Assembly: GCA_017475235.1 (NCBI GenBank)
Contig: JAFVGA010000006.1
Span: 62,001 to 126,000, forward strand
Direction: 5' to 3'
DNA: 64,000 nt
Source of the DNA: Eubacterium sp.
GTDB lineage: Bacteria > Bacillota > Clostridia > Lachnospirales > Lachnospiraceae
The position numbers and the translations under genes are program-made. Positions 1-9,237 of this stretch are shown here, in pieces; the stretch's first letter is position 1, and each line of letters begins with the position of its first letter. Under the pieces are notes generated by a model. It had not been told where the DNA came from, made no database searches, and saw only the letters and a list, made by a program, of their open reading frames with translations.

Positions 1-1
1 A

Positions 2-1099
2 AAAGAACAATTATTACAAACTGTTGAAGAAGAAATCAAAATTGAGACTGCTAAGGTTATTAAAGAAGGCGAAGCAAGAATCAAAGAAGAGTCAGATAAA
101 AAGGCTCGTGATATTATTGTTAATGCTATTCAGAAGTGTGCTACAGATCAAGTATCTGAAGCCACAATCTCAGTAGTTCAATTACCTAACGAAGACATGA
201 AAGGTAGAATTATCGGACGTGAGGGTCGTAACATTAAGACTCTTGAGTCATTAACAGGTGTTGATCTAATCATTGATGATACTCCTGAGGCAGTAGTTCT
301 ATCAGGATTTGATCCTATTAGAAGAGAAGTTGCAAGAATTGCACTTGAGAAGTTGATTGTCGATGGACGTATTCAACCAAGTAGGATTGAAGAGATGGTT
401 AACAAGGCTAAGAAAGAAGTCGAGACTGTCATTCGTGAAGAAGGTGAGTCTGCTACATTAGAAGTAGGAGTTCACGGTATTCATCCAGAACTTATCAAAC
501 TTCTTGGTAAGATGAAGTTTAGAACAAGTTATGGACAAAATGCATTAAAGCACTCTATAGAGGTGGCACATCTATCAGGCCTTATGGCTTCCGAAATGGG
601 ATTAGATGTACGTGTCGCTAAAAGAGCTGGACTTTTACATGATATTGGTAAAGCAGTGGATCATGAACAAGAAGGTACACACATCCAGTTGGGTGTTGAG
701 CTTTGTAGAAAATACAAAGAGTCAGGTGTTGTTATAAATGCTGTTGAAGCACACCATGGTGATGTTGAACCTGAAACATTGATTGCTTGTATCGTTCAAG
801 CTGCAGATGCTATTTCAGCAGCAAGACCAGGTGCAAGACGTGAGACACTTGAGACTTACACAAACAGACTAAAACAGTTAGAAGATATCACAAACTCATT
901 TGAAGGTGTTGATAATTCTTTTGCTATTCAAGCAGGTAGAGAGATTCGAGTTATGGTGGTTCCTGACAAAGTTAGTGATGCCGATATGGTATTGATGGCT
1001 AGAGATATTTCTAAACAGATTGAAGCTGAACTAGAGTATCCTGGACAGATTAAGGTTAACGTTGTTAGAGAATCAAGAGCTATAGATTACGCAAAATAA
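2..1099 (+). CDS. rny: Ribonuclease Y, 3' part (5' end outside window)
   Basis: Membrane-anchored endoribonuclease that starts mRNA decay in Firmicutes. The reading frame is open from base 2, so the gene enters from the left; about 365 residues are present of the roughly 520 usual for the family. The missing part would be the N-terminal membrane anchor and most of the coiled coil, whose Glu/Lys-rich end is visible in the first 50 residues. A KH domain follows ([10 protein letters not shown] motif), then an HD phosphohydrolase domain with the metal-binding HDIGK motif and a downstream HH pair (EAHHGD). A hairpin terminator follows the stop codon. The methionine at base 197 is internal to the KH domain and is not the real start. 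Confidence 0.97.
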   Translation, partial: KEQLLQTVEEEIKIETAKVIKEGEARIKEESDKKARDIIVNAIQKCATDQVSEATISVVQLPNEDMKGRIIGREGRNIKTLESLTGVDLIIDDTPEAVVLSGFDPIRREVARIALEKLIVDGRIQPSRIEEMVNKAKKEVETVIREEGESATLEVGVHGIHPELIKLLGKMKFRTSYGQNALKHSIEVAHLSGLMASEMGLDVRVAKRAGLLHDIGKAVDHEQEGTHIQLGVELCRKYKESGVVINAVEAHHGDVEPETLIACIVQAADAISAARPGARRETLETYTNRLKQLEDITNSFEGVDNSFAIQAGREIRVMVVPDKVSDADMVLMARDISKQIEAELEYPGQIKVNVVRESRAIDYAK

Positions 1100-1110
1100 A
1101 ATCTACTATT

Positions 1111-1143
1111 AGGGAAATATGTTATGCATATTTCCCTATTTTT
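1111..1143 (+). terminator. Rho-independent terminator of rny
   Basis: Perfect 11-bp stem (1111-1121 with 1127-1137), loop TTATG, followed by ATTTTT. It lies 11 bases after the rny stop codon and separates it from proC. Confidence 0.85.
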
Positions 1144-1144
1144 G

Positions 1145-1153
1145 TGTTATACT
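1145..1153 (+). promoter_or_regulatory. Candidate extended -10 promoter for proC
   Basis: TGTTATACT is an extended -10 element (TGnTATACT) just after the rny terminator and 26 bases before the proC start codon. No good -35 hexamer is visible because the upstream sequence is the terminator T-tract. This is inferred from position and motif only. Confidence 0.45.
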
Positions 1154-1178
1154 TTTTTTGGAAATAAGGAGAATAATT

Positions 1179-1973
1179 ATGGACAAAATAGGTTTTATAG
1201 GAATGGGAAATATGGGATATGCGTTGATGAACGGATGCCTAAGTTTCTTCGACAAAGATGATGTTTTATTCTTTGATACAAACGCTGAAAGATGCGAAGA
1301 GATCAAATCTAAAACTGGTGTAAACTATTTTTCATCTGTGAGTGAATTAGTGGAAAGTGTAAAGTATGTTGTGCTTGCAATTAAACCACAGGTATATGAA
1401 GTGGCACTTGAAGGTGTTAATGATTATGTTAATGAAAACACAATTATTATTTCACTTGCTCCTGGTATTACAGTAGATAGAGTAAGAGAATTAACATCAG
1501 CTGAAAAGATTATTAGAACAATGCCAAACACACCAGCTATGGTTAATGCTGGAATGACAGGCATCTGTTATGATGAAGAAAAGTTTAGTCCAGACGAAGA
1601 AATAGTTATAGATAAAATATTCAATTCAATTGGTAAATACAAAAAGGTGGACGAGGATTTAATGAACGCAGTTGTTTGTGCTAGCGGAAGCTCACCAGCA
1701 TATGTATTTATGTTTATGGAATATTTGGCTAAGTCAGTTGAAAAGCTAGGACTCACAAAGGAAGAGTCAATTGATTTTGTTGCTCAGACAGTTTATGGTT
1801 CTGCTAAACTTTTGATGGAGACAGGAGAAGATCCTAAGGTGTTAAAAGAGAATGTTTGTTCACCAGGTGGAACAACAATTGAAGGTGTTAAGAAACTAGA
1901 CGAGAACGAACTTGAAAAAGCAATAGATGAAGCAACACAAGCATGCTTTAAGAGATGTAAAGAATTACAATAG
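1179..1973 (+). CDS. proC: Pyrroline-5-carboxylate reductase
   Basis: Catalyses the last step of proline synthesis, NAD(P)H-dependent reduction of pyrroline-5-carboxylate. The 264-residue protein starts with the Rossmann dinucleotide motif (G8xG10xxG13 in IGFIGMGNMG), has the conserved RTMPNTPA segment in the middle and the P5CR signature SPGGTTIEGV near the C terminus. The frame is open about 20 codons further upstream, but AAGGAG at 1166-1171 is correctly placed only for the ATG at 1179, and the upstream residues would be encoded by the rny terminator. The Nudix gene follows after 11 bases, probably in the same transcript. Confidence 0.96.
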   Translation: MDKIGFIGMGNMGYALMNGCLSFFDKDDVLFFDTNAERCEEIKSKTGVNYFSSVSELVESVKYVVLAIKPQVYEVALEGVNDYVNENTIIISLAPGITVDRVRELTSAEKIIRTMPNTPAMVNAGMTGICYDEEKFSPDEEIVIDKIFNSIGKYKKVDEDLMNAVVCASGSSPAYVFMFMEYLAKSVEKLGLTKEESIDFVAQTVYGSAKLLMETGEDPKVLKENVCSPGGTTIEGVKKLDENELEKAIDEATQACFKRCKELQ

Positions 1974-1984
1974 GGGTTTTAACA

Positions 1985-2527
1985 ATGAAAGATTTCAAAA
2001 GAATAAACAGAGAGAGTGTTTACAAAGGAGCGATTATTGAGTTCTGTAAAGATCAAGTTATTACTCCTGAAGGAAACAGAGTTGAGTGGGATTATCTAAT
2101 TCACAAAGGTGCAGCGGCCATTATTCCTGTATTGGATGATGGAAGAATAATAATGGTTCGCCAGTGGAGAAATGCAATTGATAAATTCTCGTTGGAGATT
2201 CCAGCTGGTGGAAAAGACACAGTTGAAGAATCTACATTGGATTGTGCAACAAGAGAATTGGAAGAGGAAACTGGATACAAGAGCAACAATGTTGAGTTCT
2301 TGATAACCATCGTTCCAGCCATTGCTTACTCAGGTGAAACAATAGATATTTATGTTGCCCACAATCTTGAAAAGTCTGAACAAAACTTGGACGAAGATGA
2401 AGATATTGAGATTGAAATTTACGAAGTAGAAGAGTTGGTTCAAATGATAATGAACAACGAAATCAACGATTCTAAAACAATCTCAGCCATTTTGACTTAT
2501 TATTTAAAATATTGCAAAAAAAATTAA
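1985..2527 (+). CDS. nudF: ADP-ribose pyrophosphatase (Nudix hydrolase)
   Basis: A 180-residue Nudix hydrolase, probably cleaving ADP-ribose to AMP and ribose-5-phosphate. The full Nudix box is present: G76, E82, R90-E91, E94-E95 and G97 match GX5EX7REUXEEXGU. The preceding strand-rich region and the RQWRNA segment resemble the NudF/ADPRP group. It follows proC closely and is closed by a strong hairpin terminator, so proC-nudF looks like a two-gene unit. Exact substrate is inferred from family resemblance. Confidence 0.9.
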   Translation: MKDFKRINRESVYKGAIIEFCKDQVITPEGNRVEWDYLIHKGAAAIIPVLDDGRIIMVRQWRNAIDKFSLEIPAGGKDTVEESTLDCATRELEEETGYKSNNVEFLITIVPAIAYSGETIDIYVAHNLEKSEQNLDEDEDIEIEIYEVEELVQMIMNNEINDSKTISAILTYYLKYCKKN

Positions 2528-2606
2528 AAAAGATTTTGAAATGATTTTTTACTAGATATTGTGTAAGTATAAAAAACGTTTTGAATATATAGTGGAATTA
2601 TTATGT

Positions 2607-2640
2607 AACCCAGAAAAACACCCATTTTTCTGGGTTATTT
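2607..2640 (+). terminator. Terminator after the Nudix gene
   Basis: Perfect 12-bp stem (2607-2618 pairing with 2625-2636), 6-base loop CACCCA, then ATTTTAT. It ends the proC-nudF transcript before the recombinase promoter. Confidence 0.85.
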
Positions 2641-2645
2641 TATGT

Positions 2646-2674
2646 TTGATTTTACATAAAAAAATATATATAAT
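2646..2674 (+). promoter_or_regulatory. Promoter for the xerD-like gene
   Basis: TTGATT at 2646-2651, a 17-base spacer and a perfect TATAAT at 2669-2674. It lies between the nudF terminator and the recombinase start, with a predicted leader of about 30 bases. Confidence 0.75.
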
Positions 2675-2710
2675 ACTAACTACATCTCTGTGAAGAGGTT
2701 AGCGGGAAAA

Positions 2711-3598
2711 ATGGAAGAAATTATAAAACAGTTTTTGAAAAAATTGAATAAGCAAAAATCGATTTCAAAAAACACTGAAGATTCTTACCGAAGAGATTTA
2801 ACAAAAATGTTTGAGTACATGAAAGTGTCATCTAAAACTGCACTTGCAAAAGTTAAGCAGAAAGACATTGAAAAGTACATCAAACATTTAAATAAGTTAG
2901 GCAGAAAGCCAGCAACTATCTCTCGTAATATAGCTTCAGCTAAAGCGTTCTTTGGATATTGTGTTTCAGAGGGAATGGTTAAAACAAATCCGGCTGCTAA
3001 TTTAAAAGCACCTAAGATTGAAAAAGCTGTTCCTGAAATTTTGTCAGTTAAAGAAATAGATGCGCTATTAAAACAGCCTTCGAAGAACACACCTAAAGAA
3101 CTTAGAGATAAATCAATGCTAGAACTTCTTTATGCGACAGGCATGAGGGTCAGTGAATTGATTCAACTTAAACTTGACGATGTAAATATCAAACTAGAAT
3201 ACATAGTTTGTCATAATAGAAAACAGAACAGAATCATTCCATTTGGAACAGCAGCGAAAAATGCTTTGTCAAAGTATTTAGATGATGGAAGAGACGAGCT
3301 GCTTGGTGATAATAAAGACAGCGATATTCTTTTCCCTAACTGTTCTGGAAAACAAATGAGCAGACAAGGATTTTGGAAATTGATTAAGTCATATGGTAAG
3401 AAGGCTGGTATTGGTTCAGATCTTACACCGCATACTCTTAGACATTCATTCGCGGCTCACTTGGTTGAGAATGGTGCAGACTTAAAATCAGTTCAACAGA
3501 TGTTAGGACATTCAGATATTTCTACAACACAGATTTATATGAATTCACAAAATACAAGAGTGCGAGAGGTGTATGCAAAAGCACACCCTAAAGCATAG
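2711..3598 (+). CDS. xerD: Tyrosine recombinase of the XerC/XerD family
   Basis: Site-specific recombinase, most likely resolving chromosome dimers at the dif site. The 295-residue protein has an N-terminal SAM-like core-binding domain (SKNTEDSYRRDL) and a C-terminal catalytic domain with the Arg in ATGMRVSEL, the HTLRHSFA motif, LGHSDISTT and the nucleophile in QIYMN. I chose the ATG at 2711 because the protein then begins like other XerD proteins; a GTG at 2690 in frame is possible but less well placed. It has its own promoter and terminator. No attachment-site repeats or phage genes flank it, so it reads as the housekeeping enzyme rather than an integrase. Confidence 0.88.
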   Translation: MEEIIKQFLKKLNKQKSISKNTEDSYRRDLTKMFEYMKVSSKTALAKVKQKDIEKYIKHLNKLGRKPATISRNIASAKAFFGYCVSEGMVKTNPAANLKAPKIEKAVPEILSVKEIDALLKQPSKNTPKELRDKSMLELLYATGMRVSELIQLKLDDVNIKLEYIVCHNRKQNRIIPFGTAAKNALSKYLDDGRDELLGDNKDSDILFPNCSGKQMSRQGFWKLIKSYGKKAGIGSDLTPHTLRHSFAAHLVENGADLKSVQQMLGHSDISTTQIYMNSQNTRVREVYAKAHPKA

Positions 3599-3635
3599 AA
3601 AAAACAGATTGAAATTAATCAATCTGTTTTTTATT
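3599..3635 (+). terminator. Terminator of the xerD-like gene
   Basis: Perfect 14-bp stem (3599-3612 with 3619-3632) around loop AATTAA, ending in a T-tract. It starts directly after the stop codon. Confidence 0.85.
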
Positions 3636-3642
3636 GCAATTA

Positions 3643-3669
3643 AAAAGGATACCAAGTAGGTATCCTTTT
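3643..3669 (-). terminator. Terminator of the minus-strand DAHP synthase
   Basis: Perfect 11-bp stem AAAAGGATACC / GGTATCCTTTT with 5-base loop. Read on the minus strand it follows the stop codon of the DAHP synthase by 3 bases and runs into a T-tract. Together with the preceding hairpin it insulates two convergent genes. Confidence 0.85.
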
Positions 3670-3672
3670 ATT

Positions 3673-4701
3673 TTATAGTTCATCTGCAATTTTCTTTAGT
3701 AAGTATTCTGTATCATCCCATCCAAGACATGGGTCTGTAATTGACTTACCATAAGTATGCTCATCAACACTTTGATTGCCTTCTTCAATATAGCTCTCAA
3801 TCATTAAGCCCTTGATGAAACCATTTAACTCATCTGAATGACTCTTGTGATAAAGAACATCTTTAGCAATTCTAATCTGTTCTTTATATTTTTTGCCCGA
3901 ATTGTAATGATTACAATCAACGATAAGAGATGGATTTGCAAAACCCTTCTCAATGTACTGCTTATAAAGACTAAGCATATCTTCATAGTAGTAGTTTGGA
4001 ATTGCTTTACCATCTTTGTCGCATGCGCCACGAAGAATTGCATGAGCATATGGATTACCAGTTGTTTCAACATCCCATCCTCTGTAAATGAAGTTGTGTG
4101 AGGACTGAGCTGCTTCAATAGAGTTAAGCATTATGCTTATATCTCCACTTGTTGGATTTTTCATTCCGACAGGAATATCCATACCACTGGCAGTTAATCT
4201 GTGCTGTTGATCTTCGACACTTCGAGCACCTACAGCCACATATGATAAGCAGTCTGTAAAGTATCTGGTATTTTCAGGGTAGAGCATCTCATCTGAGATA
4301 GGAAATCCTGTTTCATCCATAATCTGAACAAATAATGATCTGATTGATAGAAGACCATTTAGCAAATCTGATTCTTTTTCAGGATCTGGTTGATGTAGCA
4401 TTCCTTTGTAGCCCTTACCTGTTGTTCTTGGCTTATTAGTATATATTCTAGGCACTATGAAGACTTTATCTTTAATTTCTTCTTGTACCTTAGCAAGTCT
4501 ATGAACGTAATCGATAACTGCCTCTGGATTATCAGCAGAACAAGGTCCAATAATAGCTAAAAATCGTTTATCATCTCCAGTAAATATCTTTTTAAGTGTT
4601 TCTTCGTTTTCTAGCTTTTTCTTAGCAACATTTTCAGGCACTGGATATTTTTCTTTGATTTCCTTTGGCACTGGTAATTTTCTGTTAAATGTAGCTCCCA
4701 T
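3673..4701 (-). CDS. aroF: 3-deoxy-7-phosphoheptulonate (DAHP) synthase, class I AroF/G/H type
   Basis: First enzyme of the shikimate pathway: condenses phosphoenolpyruvate and erythrose-4-phosphate to DAHP. The 342-residue protein has the family motifs LAIIGPCSADNPEAV near residue 50, PRTTGKGYKGM, GARSVEDQQHR (active-site region), KNPTSGDISIM and VDCNHYNSGK. It resembles the AroFGH group seen in E. coli rather than the shorter AroA-type enzymes of many Firmicutes. The frame extends 6 codons further upstream, but AAGGAGG sits correctly only for the ATG at 4701 (protein starting MGATFNRK). It is one of only two minus-strand genes here and is monocistronic. Confidence 0.93.
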   Translation of the reverse strand: MGATFNRKLPVPKEIKEKYPVPENVAKKKLENEETLKKIFTGDDKRFLAIIGPCSADNPEAVIDYVHRLAKVQEEIKDKVFIVPRIYTNKPRTTGKGYKGMLHQPDPEKESDLLNGLLSIRSLFVQIMDETGFPISDEMLYPENTRYFTDCLSYVAVGARSVEDQQHRLTASGMDIPVGMKNPTSGDISIMLNSIEAAQSSHNFIYRGWDVETTGNPYAHAILRGACDKDGKAIPNYYYEDMLSLYKQYIEKGFANPSLIVDCNHYNSGKKYKEQIRIAKDVLYHKSHSDELNGFIKGLMIESYIEEGNQSVDEHTYGKSITDPCLGWDDTEYLLKKIADEL

Positions 4702-4732
4702 ATTGACCTCCTTTTTCAAATATTTTCAAGCA

Positions 4733-4741
4733 AGTATACCA
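4733..4741 (-). promoter_or_regulatory. Extended -10 promoter for DAHP synthase
   Basis: On the minus strand the sequence TGGTATACT (TGn plus TATACT) lies about 32 bases upstream of the start codon. The -35 region is weak, consistent with an extended -10 promoter. Confidence 0.55.
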
Positions 4742-4796
4742 CATATTTTGATAAAAATATATAGTAAAATAACATATTAAAAAAGTACGATTTTAG

Positions 4797-4825
4797 TTCA
4801 AAAAATGGGCATTTTGTAGTATTAT
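4797..4825 (+). promoter_or_regulatory. Candidate promoter for the LTA-synthase operon
   Basis: TTCAAA at 4797-4802, 17-base spacer, TATTAT at 4820-4825, about 46 bases before the start codon at 4872. The -35 matches 4 of 6 consensus bases. It diverges from the DAHP synthase promoter. Confidence 0.5.
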
Positions 4826-4871
4826 ATATAGGGTGTGCGCAACTTTAGATTGTGGATACTTGGGAGTAATT

Positions 4872-7025
4872 ATGTTTAAGAAAAACAAAGAGAAAAAAGA
4901 GAATAAACCAGAGCACAAACATTCAGTTAAACATACTAAAGAAGAAATAAAGGATCTGGAAAAAAGAGCTTCTTCAAGATATCAAAAGGTGAGAAGTTTC
5001 TTCAAAGAAACATACAATAAGCGAATTATGTATATGTACATTGTATGTGCAATTGGAGTCACTTTCTTGATAGAAGTGTTAGCTAGAGGATCTCTAATCA
5101 AAGGACTTTACTATGTGATTTCATCACCATATATTTTCCTAGTAAACGCCTTGATTGTCCTAATGACACTTTCTATAACGCTTTTGATGAGAAGAAGATT
5201 TTTTGGGTTAGCGTTAATTAGTTTAATTTGGATTATATTTGGTATAAGTAACTGTATTTTAATGGCAAACAGAGTTACACCTTTTACAGCTGTTGATTTG
5301 ATGTTAATTGACAGTGCCTTTGACGTGCTCGACAAATACTTTGATATCTGGCAAATTGTTCTAATAATTGTTGCTTTGGTAGCAGCAATCGCTGGAATTG
5401 TATATATGTGCTTCAAGGCGCCAAAAGTAAATCATAAAATCCAATACGTAAGAAATATTGCAGCCATTTTAATTATCTGGGCTATAGGTTTTGGCTCGAT
5501 TCAATTGGGACTTGGCTCAGGACTTATTCCAAGACAGTTTGGTAACTTGAGAGATAGTTATACCTCGTATGGATTTGTTTACTGTTTCACAAACAGTTTG
5601 GTTAATACTGGTGTTAAAAAACCTAAGAATTATTCTGAAGAAGCAATAAGAGATTTACTTAATGGAAAAGAGTACACAAAGGCAAAGCAAAAGCCTAATA
5701 TTATTTTCCTACAGTTGGAATCATTCTTTGATTTGAAAAAAGTTAAGAATATAAAACTATCAAAGGATCCAGTGCCAACATTTACAAAACTAAAGAAAAA
5801 ATTCCCAAGTGGATATTTGAATGTTCCGGTTGTGGGAGCGGGAACAGTTAATACTGAGTTCGAGATTATGACTGGAATGAATATGGACGACTTTGGACCG
5901 GGCGAGTATCCATTTAAAACGATTATAAATAAAAAGTCATGTGAGAGTATTGCGTTTAACTTAAAGCCTTACGGATATGCAGCGCATGCAATTCACAATA
6001 ACACAGCCACATTCTACGGACGTAATAAAGTGTTTGCTAATTTAGGTTATGACACATTTACATCTATTGAAAATATGGACGAGGTTGAAGAGACACAAAA
6101 TGAATGGGCTAAAGATAAGTGTTTGACAAAGTACATTATGGACACTTTGAAGTCGACGAAGAAGAAGGATTATATTTACACAATATCTGTTCAAGGTCAT
6201 GGTGCATATCCTTCAGAAGATATGGGTTCAAATATTAAAGTTAAAGGCATTGAAGATGAAGGCTTGAAGAATCAGTATGAATACTATGCGACACAAACAA
6301 ACGAGATGGATGAGTTTGTTGATCAACTTACTAAGAAGTTAAATAAGTTTAAAGAGAAAATAATTCTTATAATGTATGGCGATCATTTACCATCGCTTGG
6401 TATTACAGGAAACAATCTTGTGAATAATAATGTTTATCAGACAGAATATGTCATTTGGTCAAACTACAAGACTAAGTATGACAACGAAGACATTGAGGCA
6501 TATCAGTTAGAAGCTAAGATTTTGAAAAATCTTCATATTACAGAGGGTGAGATAAACAAGTATTCACAGTTACATAGAAAAGATAAAGACCAGAAGAAAT
6601 ATTTGGATGGTCTTCACAAGTTAGAGTATGACCAGTTGTATGGAAAGAACTTGGCTAATAATGGTAAGAATCCATATAAGCCAACTAACTTACATTTTGG
6701 CTTGAGTGATGTTTCTGTAAGTTCAATTAATCCAATGCACAATGATGTTGGAACAATTTATATTTACGGAGGCAACTTTACGCCATACAGTAAGGTATAT
6801 GTTAACGATGAGAAGTTAGATACTATTTATATTGATAGAAACACTCTAATCGTTAAGTACCTTGATTTGAAACAAGGTGATAGTTTTGTCGTTAAACAGC
6901 AGAATTCAGATACGCATATTTTGTCGGAGACGAAACCGTACGTGTATGCTGCTGAGGAGACAAATGCTAGAAAAGTAAACGAGAAGGCGACAAAGACAAA
7001 GAAGAAAAAGCACAAAAAGAAATAA
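4872..7025 (+). CDS. LTA synthase family membrane sulfatase-fold protein with C-terminal IPT/TIG-like domain
   Basis: Probable glycerol- or ribitol-phosphate polymerase (LtaS family) acting outside the membrane. The 717-residue protein has a Lys/Glu-rich cytoplasmic N terminus, about five membrane segments (residues 50-225), then an extracellular sulfatase-fold domain. Thr325 in GTVNTE aligns with the catalytic threonine of LtaS; LESFF, QGHGAYPS and YGDHLPS supply metal and substrate ligands. After the catalytic domain, residues about 606-700 (SINPMHNDVGTIYIYGGNF onward) look like an IPT/TIG beta-sandwich, followed by a poly-Lys tail, both absent from classical LtaS. The ATG at 4872 follows GGGAG; a GTG at 4833 has no ribosome binding site. 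Confidence 0.85.
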   Translation: MFKKNKEKKENKPEHKHSVKHTKEEIKDLEKRASSRYQKVRSFFKETYNKRIMYMYIVCAIGVTFLIEVLARGSLIKGLYYVISSPYIFLVNALIVLMTLSITLLMRRRFFGLALISLIWIIFGISNCILMANRVTPFTAVDLMLIDSAFDVLDKYFDIWQIVLIIVALVAAIAGIVYMCFKAPKVNHKIQYVRNIAAILIIWAIGFGSIQLGLGSGLIPRQFGNLRDSYTSYGFVYCFTNSLVNTGVKKPKNYSEEAIRDLLNGKEYTKAKQKPNIIFLQLESFFDLKKVKNIKLSKDPVPTFTKLKKKFPSGYLNVPVVGAGTVNTEFEIMTGMNMDDFGPGEYPFKTIINKKSCESIAFNLKPYGYAAHAIHNNTATFYGRNKVFANLGYDTFTSIENMDEVEETQNEWAKDKCLTKYIMDTLKSTKKKDYIYTISVQGHGAYPSEDMGSNIKVKGIEDEGLKNQYEYYATQTNEMDEFVDQLTKKLNKFKEKIILIMYGDHLPSLGITGNNLVNNNVYQTEYVIWSNYKTKYDNEDIEAYQLEAKILKNLHITEGEINKYSQLHRKDKDQKKYLDGLHKLEYDQLYGKNLANNGKNPYKPTNLHFGLSDVSVSSINPMHNDVGTIYIYGGNFTPYSKVYVNDEKLDTIYIDRNTLIVKYLDLKQGDSFVVKQQNSDTHILSETKPYVYAAEETNARKVNEKATKTKKKKHKKK

Positions 7026-7033
7026 GGTAAAAA

Positions 7034-7777
7034 ATGGATCTAGAGTTTAAGCTTCAAGTATTTGAGGGTCCACTGGACTTACTATTACACTTGATTGAAA
7101 AAAACAAAATAGATATTTACGACATCCCAATCGTTGAGATTACTGATCAGTATTTGGAGTATGTAAATCAAATGCCTAAAGAAGATTTGGATATGGCGAG
7201 TGAGTTCTTGCTTATGGCAGCAACTTTAATCGATATCAAGTCTAGAATGTTACTTCCTAAAGAAGTGGACGAGGAAGGCAATGAGATTGATCCACGTGCT
7301 GAGTTGGTTGAGAAGTTAATTGAGTACAAGATGTACAAACATGCTGCACAAGAACTTAGGGATATGCAAGTTTATGCCGGAAAGTCATTATATAAAGAAG
7401 AGACTCTTCCAAAAGAAGTTAGAAAGTATAAACAGCCAGTAGACTTGGATAAACTTCTCAAAGATGTTGATTTATCAAAACTAAATGAGATATTCCAGAT
7501 GGTTCTAAAAAGACAGGTTGATAAGATTGACCCAGTTAGAAGTAAGTTTGGAACTATTGAGATGGAAGAAGTCAGTCTTCCTGAAAAGATGGAATATGTT
7601 CAGCATACTATTAAGACTAAGAAGAAATGTAGTTTCAGACAATTGCTTGAGAATTCTTCGTCGAAGATAGAGGTTGTGGTTTCATTCTTGGCGATTTTGG
7701 AATTAATTAAAGTGGGAGAAATTGAGGTAAGACAAGAAAACACTTTTGATGATATTTACATTACATCAATAGAATAG
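7034..7777 (+). CDS. scpA: Segregation and condensation protein A
   Basis: Kleisin subunit that bridges the two SMC heads in the bacterial condensin. The 247-residue protein begins with the hallmark FKLQVFEGPLDLLLHLI segment, followed by the conserved SEFLLMAATLIDIKSRMLLP helix, and ends in a winged-helix region that would bind the SMC head. It starts 8 bases after the LTA-synthase-like gene and is followed by scpB after 10 bases. The smc gene lies about 25 kb downstream in the same window. Confidence 0.97.
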   Translation: MDLEFKLQVFEGPLDLLLHLIEKNKIDIYDIPIVEITDQYLEYVNQMPKEDLDMASEFLLMAATLIDIKSRMLLPKEVDEEGNEIDPRAELVEKLIEYKMYKHAAQELRDMQVYAGKSLYKEETLPKEVRKYKQPVDLDKLLKDVDLSKLNEIFQMVLKRQVDKIDPVRSKFGTIEMEEVSLPEKMEYVQHTIKTKKKCSFRQLLENSSSKIEVVVSFLAILELIKVGEIEVRQENTFDDIYITSIE

Positions 7778-7787
7778 AGGTTTTAAG

Positions 7788-8360
7788 ATGGATAACAAAA
7801 AGTTAAAAGCAGAAATTGAATCAATACTTTTCACTATGGGTGAATCTGTGGAAGTGGCTGTTATCGCAAAAGCATTGGATATTAAATCAGCCGATGTTAG
7901 AAAGCTTGTAAAAGAATTACAAGATGAATATGCAGATGAATCTAGAGGTTTAAAGATTATTGAATTAGATAACGCATATCAGATGTGCACAAAGCCAGAG
8001 ACATATGAGGCGCTTATCAAGGTTGCTAAACAACCAAAGAGACAAGTGCTTACAGATGTTTTGATGGAGACTCTTTCAATTGTTGCTTACAAGCAGCCAG
8101 TTACTAAAACTGAGATTGAAAGAATTAGAGGAGTTAAATCTGATTTTGCGGTTAACAAGTTGATTGAGTATCAATTGATTGAAGAAGTTGGAAGATTGGA
8201 TGCTCCGGGACGCCCATTATTGTTTGGTACAACTGAGGAGTTCCTAAGAAGATTTGGAGTTCAATCAGCCGACACTTTGCCAGTATTTGATCCGGACACT
8301 ATTAACGAGATCAAATCAGAAGTGGAAGACGAAGTAGTATTTACATCAAATGACCAGTAA
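7788..8360 (+). CDS. scpB: Segregation and condensation protein B
   Basis: Winged-helix dimer that binds the ScpA linker and regulates SMC head engagement. The 190-residue protein has the typical KAEIESILFTMGE start, and the strongly conserved second winged-helix region (LSIVAYKQPVTKTEIERIRG) plus LDAPGRPLLFGTT near residue 140. Its length matches the family. It is transcribed with scpA. Confidence 0.97.
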   Translation: MDNKKLKAEIESILFTMGESVEVAVIAKALDIKSADVRKLVKELQDEYADESRGLKIIELDNAYQMCTKPETYEALIKVAKQPKRQVLTDVLMETLSIVAYKQPVTKTEIERIRGVKSDFAVNKLIEYQLIEEVGRLDAPGRPLLFGTTEEFLRRFGVQSADTLPVFDPDTINEIKSEVEDEVVFTSNDQ

Positions 8361-8400
8361 AAATGCGAGGAAACATTTAATCGGTGAAATGAGGTAAGGT

Positions 8401-9237
8401 ATGAAGTTTACAAAAATGCAGGGCTGTGGAAATGATTATATTTACATCAATGGATTTGTTTATGAAATTGATGAGCCTGAAGAGTTGTCAAAGAATTTAA
8501 GCGAGAGACATTTTGGAATTGGTTCTGATGGAATTGTAATTATTAATCCATCAAACGAAGCGGATTTCAAAATGAATATTTATAACGCTGATGGTTCTGA
8601 AGCCAAAATGTGTGGTAACGGAATTAGATGTGTCGGAAAATACGTCTACGACAAAGAAATGACAAACAAAAAGATTATCACTATCGAAACTTTGTCGGGA
8701 ATTAAAACTTTGTTCTTAAATGTTAATGATGAGGATAAGGTTGAGTCAGCTAGAGTAAATATGGGAAAACCATCTTTATCACCAGCTGAGATACCTGTTG
8801 TTTCTGATAAAGATCAAGTGCTTGATGAGAATATCAAAGTAGCTGGTAAGAAATTCAAGATGACATGTGTTTCTATGGGTAACCCACACTGTGTTGTCTT
8901 TGTCGATGACGTTGATAGTCTAGATATAGAAAAATATGGTCCAGAGTTTGAGAACAATGAATTGTTCCCGGATAGAATCAACACTGAGTTTATCGAGGTT
9001 GTTGATAAGAACCATATCAAGATGAGAGTTTGGGAAAGAGGTTCGGGTGAGACTATGGCTTGCGGAACAGGTGCGAGTGCAAGTGTTGTTGCATGCTACT
9101 TGAACGAACTTACAGAAAATGAAGTATACGTTGAATTACTTGGTGGAACTTTGTACATCGAGTATGACATAAATGAGGATTCTGTTTATATGACAGGACC
9201 AGCTGAGATTTCTTTCGAAGGAGAGATTGACGAATAA
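8401..9237 (+). CDS. dapF: Diaminopimelate epimerase
   Basis: Converts LL- to meso-diaminopimelate for lysine and peptidoglycan synthesis. The 278-residue protein begins FTKMQGCGNDYIY and carries both catalytic cysteines in MCGNGIRC and ACGTGAS, which act as the acid/base pair. The stop codon overlaps the murE start by one base, so product and consumer of meso-DAP are made from one message. Confidence 0.97.
   Translation: MKFTKMQGCGNDYIYINGFVYEIDEPEELSKNLSERHFGIGSDGIVIINPSNEADFKMNIYNADGSEAKMCGNGIRCVGKYVYDKEMTNKKIITIETLSGIKTLFLNVNDEDKVESARVNMGKPSLSPAEIPVVSDKDQVLDENIKVAGKKFKMTCVSMGNPHCVVFVDDVDSLDIEKYGPEFENNELFPDRINTEFIEVVDKNHIKMRVWERGSGETMACGTGASASVVACYLNELTENEVYVELLGGTLYIEYDINEDSVYMTGPAEISFEGEIDE

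Noticed and set aside
2711..3598. Phage or genomic-island integrase
   Set aside because: Protein matches XerD; no tRNA, attachment repeats or mobile genes nearby.
3838..4101. Open frame on the plus strand inside the DAHP synthase gene
   Set aside because: Antisense to conserved catalytic sequence, no ribosome binding site, and no family pattern.
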